Assembly (NCBI GenBank): GCA_943357975.1 | Contig: CALRGS010000041.1 | Location: 1-5,342, forward strand | Source of the DNA: Candidatus Nomurabacteria bacterium | GTDB taxonomy: Bacteria > Patescibacteriota > Minisyncoccia > Phycocordibacterales > UBA1006 | Length of the DNA: 5,342 nucleotides | Direction of reading: 5' to 3' | Shown: positions 3,806 through 5,342 of the stretch, piece after piece | How the letters are laid out: each line of letters begins with the position of its first letter | Numbering within the stretch: position 1 is the stretch's first letter | Program-made: the position numbers and the translations under genes | The notes under the pieces: model-generated | Databases searched by the model: none | What the model was told of the DNA's origin: nothing | The model's input: only the letters and a program-made list of their open reading frames with translations

Positions 3806-4710
3806 AAAAACTTGTAACTCATGGCAACGGATTCCATGCTGATGACGTAACTGCCTATGCGATCCTCCAAGAAGTTCTGACGAAACGAGGTGAGGCTTGG
3901 GAACTTGAACGTAGTCGTGATCCAGAAATTATTGCCACTGGCGATATGGTATTTGATATTGGAGATGTTTATGATCCTGCAACCAATCACTATGACCATC
4001 ATCAGCGTGGAAAGGCGGGTGCTCGCGAGAATGGAATTTATTATGCTTCTGCGGGTTTGATATGGAAGCATTTTGGAATGGAACTTTGTTCAAACCAAAG
4101 GGTTTGGGAAATGATCGATCGAGGAATTATCTGCGAAATAGATGCTGTAGATAACGGACAGACTTATATTGGAGAACTTCTTTTCAAGGATGCAGGATAC
4201 ACAGGGTTGGGAATTCATATAGCACACTTTGAAGTACAGACTCCAGGTGAAATAAAAACACCTGATGATACTAAAAAAGAATTCGAAGCTGCATCAGAAT
4301 TTATGAGAGGAATTTTGTCACGAGCAATTCATGCTTGTGAAATCCTTAATACATCATACGAGGAGGTTACTGAGGTTTACAATAATTCAACTGATAAACG
4401 AGTGTTAGTATTCAGTAAAAATTACAGCCGACCGGTTTGGAGATATCTTTCAGTATTTCCAGAAGCAATTTATGCAGTATACCCCTATGAGTCAGTGGAT
4501 GGTTGGAAGGTGGAGACGGTACCAGTAGACATGACCATCATGGAGGCACGAAAACTTTTCCCAGATTCATGGAGAGGAAAGAACTTTAAAGAATTTTCTG
4601 AAGCAGCCGGAATTCCAGACGGATTATTCTGTCACAATGCTGGATTCCTTCTGGGAACCCAGACCCAGGAAAGTGCCTTAAAACTTGCAAAGATTTCATT
4701 AGAGTCTTAA
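3802..4710 (+). CDS. MYG1-family putative metal-dependent 3'-5' exonuclease
   Basis: The 302-aa protein is a full-length MYG1 (UPF0160, PF03690) family member, related to DHH phosphoesterases; human MYG1 acts as a 3'-5' RNA exonuclease. Hallmarks in order: THGNGFHADDV (6-16, metal ligands likely H7, H12, D14), FDIGDVYD (51-58), DHHQRG (65-70), EIDAVDNG (112-119), the FPDSWRGK block (253-260), and the C-terminal GIPDGLFCHNAGFLLG (270-285) with the conserved H278 and G281. All expected acidic and histidine residues are present, so activity is likely. No transit or signal peptide is seen; it acts in the cytoplasm. The ATG overlaps the upstream TGA as ATGA and there is no Shine-Dalgarno, so translation probably depends on coupling to the coiled-coil gene. 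The Nudix gene follows after 11 bp. Bacterial substrate is unknown. Confidence 0.93.
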   Translation: MKKLVTHGNGFHADDVTAYAILQEVLTKRGEAWELERSRDPEIIATGDMVFDIGDVYDPATNHYDHHQRGKAGARENGIYYASAGLIWKHFGMELCSNQRVWEMIDRGIICEIDAVDNGQTYIGELLFKDAGYTGLGIHIAHFEVQTPGEIKTPDDTKKEFEAASEFMRGILSRAIHACEILNTSYEEVTEVYNNSTDKRVLVFSKNYSRPVWRYLSVFPEAIYAVYPYESVDGWKVETVPVDMTIMEARKLFPDSWRGKNFKEFSEAAGIPDGLFCHNAGFLLGTQTQESALKLAKISLES

Positions 4711-4721
4711 CTATACCTACT

Positions 4722-5315
4722 ATGGAAATCAAAAGCCCAATTTCAAAACAGCCAATTCCTGCGCATGCACAGTGTGTTTTTAAGGGTAAACTATTTGATG
4801 TCTATCAATGGGAACAGGTGATGTTCGACGGAACTACGAAGACTTTTGAAAAAGTAAAACGTCCAGACACCGCAATCATTCTTCCTGTGTTAGATAACGG
4901 AAACATTTTATTAATAAAAGAGGAACAACCTGGAAAAACATCTTCCTACATAACCGCATGCGGAGGCCGTATTGATGAAGGCGAAGATATTCTTAAGGCG
5001 GCAAAGAGGGAGCTTCTTGAAGAAACAGGTTACGAAGCTTCTGAATTTATACTATGGAAAGCAATCTGTCCTTCCCAAAAAATAGACTACGTTGGTTATT
5101 ATTTTATTGCAAAAGGATGTAGAAAAATATTTGACCAATCACTTGATGGTGGAGAAAAAGTAGATATCAAAGAGGTATCGTTTGACGAATTCCTACAAAT
5201 TGCCCGCAAGCAACGCTTTATGGAAAAAGAACTTATTGCCGATTTATATGAAGCACTTTTAGACCAAGAACAGTATCTAAAAATTAAAGAGCTCTTTGCA
5301 CCACTTGATCAATAA
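4722..5315 (+). CDS. Nudix hydrolase, ADP-ribose-pyrophosphatase-like
   Basis: The 197-aa protein has an intact Nudix box at residues 82-104: G82, E88, R96-E97, E100-E101, G103, matching G-x5-E-x7-RE-U-x-EE-x-G-U with Y104 in the last hydrophobic position. Such enzymes cleave nucleoside diphosphates linked to another moiety using Mg2+ held by the box glutamates. An N-terminal domain (about 16-50, ending KRPDTAIILPVLDNG) before the Nudix fold and the overall length resemble the ADP-ribose/NDP-sugar pyrophosphatase branch. However, the usual E-(L/V)-P-A-G before the box reads ITACGG here, so specificity is uncertain. It begins 11 bp after the MYG1 stop with no Shine-Dalgarno and no good -10 box, so it is the third gene of that operon. 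The TAA stop (5313-5315) is followed by 27 bp with no terminator before the window ends. Confidence 0.92.
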   Translation: MEIKSPISKQPIPAHAQCVFKGKLFDVYQWEQVMFDGTTKTFEKVKRPDTAIILPVLDNGNILLIKEEQPGKTSSYITACGGRIDEGEDILKAAKRELLEETGYEASEFILWKAICPSQKIDYVGYYFIAKGCRKIFDQSLDGGEKVDIKEVSFDEFLQIARKQRFMEKELIADLYEALLDQEQYLKIKELFAPLDQ

Positions 5316-5342
5316 TTTAAAAGATTCAATACAAGTCGAAAG

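Noticed and set aside
3763..4071. 102-codon minus-strand frame
   Set aside because: It lies wholly antisense to the MYG1 gene and the end of the coiled-coil gene; MYG1 motifs show which strand codes.

Overview
The window looks like a chromosomal segment of a reduced-genome bacterium, most likely a member of the Patescibacteria/CPR (Parcubacteria-like). This is inferred from several traits. Genes are small and tightly packed, and several are arranged head to head with only 16-25 bp between start codons. No start codon has a Shine-Dalgarno sequence. Most upstream genes have a -10 box (usually of the extended TGn type) only 6-8 nt before the ATG, which implies leaderless mRNAs. The gene content (RmuC, YqeY, YvlD-type membrane protein, short HIT protein, MYG1, Nudix) fits such a genome. 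No insertion sequence, phage structural gene, CRISPR array, rRNA or tRNA is visible.

Layout: positions 1-146 hold the C-terminal end of an unidentified + strand gene, closed by a very strong intrinsic terminator (148-179). An intergenic stretch with an 8-bp inverted repeat and a leaderless-type promoter precedes an uncharacterised 147-aa gene (250-693). From 697 to 827 there is a gene-free stretch. Read on the minus strand it carries a good promoter, three predicted hairpins and a C(UUCG)G terminator, so it is either the 3' UTR of rmuC or a small RNA/micro-ORF. rmuC (828-1898, minus) and yqeY (1924-2379, plus) diverge from a single quasi-symmetric -10 element. yqeY is followed by a YvlD-like four-helix membrane protein gene (2426-2770). 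Its transcript seems to end at a terminator embedded in the antisense coding sequence of the convergent HIT gene (2767-3069, minus). The HIT gene diverges, across only 16 bp, from a three-gene + strand operon: a coiled-coil protein (3086-3805), a MYG1-family putative nuclease (3802-4710, ATGA overlap) and a Nudix hydrolase (4722-5315).

Functionally, four of the recognised genes (rmuC, HIT, MYG1, Nudix) belong to nucleic-acid or nucleotide hydrolysis and turnover families. The coiled-coil/MYG1/Nudix group is probably co-transcribed. The most interesting aspects are regulatory compaction (overlapping divergent leaderless promoters, a terminator hidden in coding DNA), the possible small RNA after rmuC, and two proteins of unknown function. 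I found no clear-cut new defence or mobile system.
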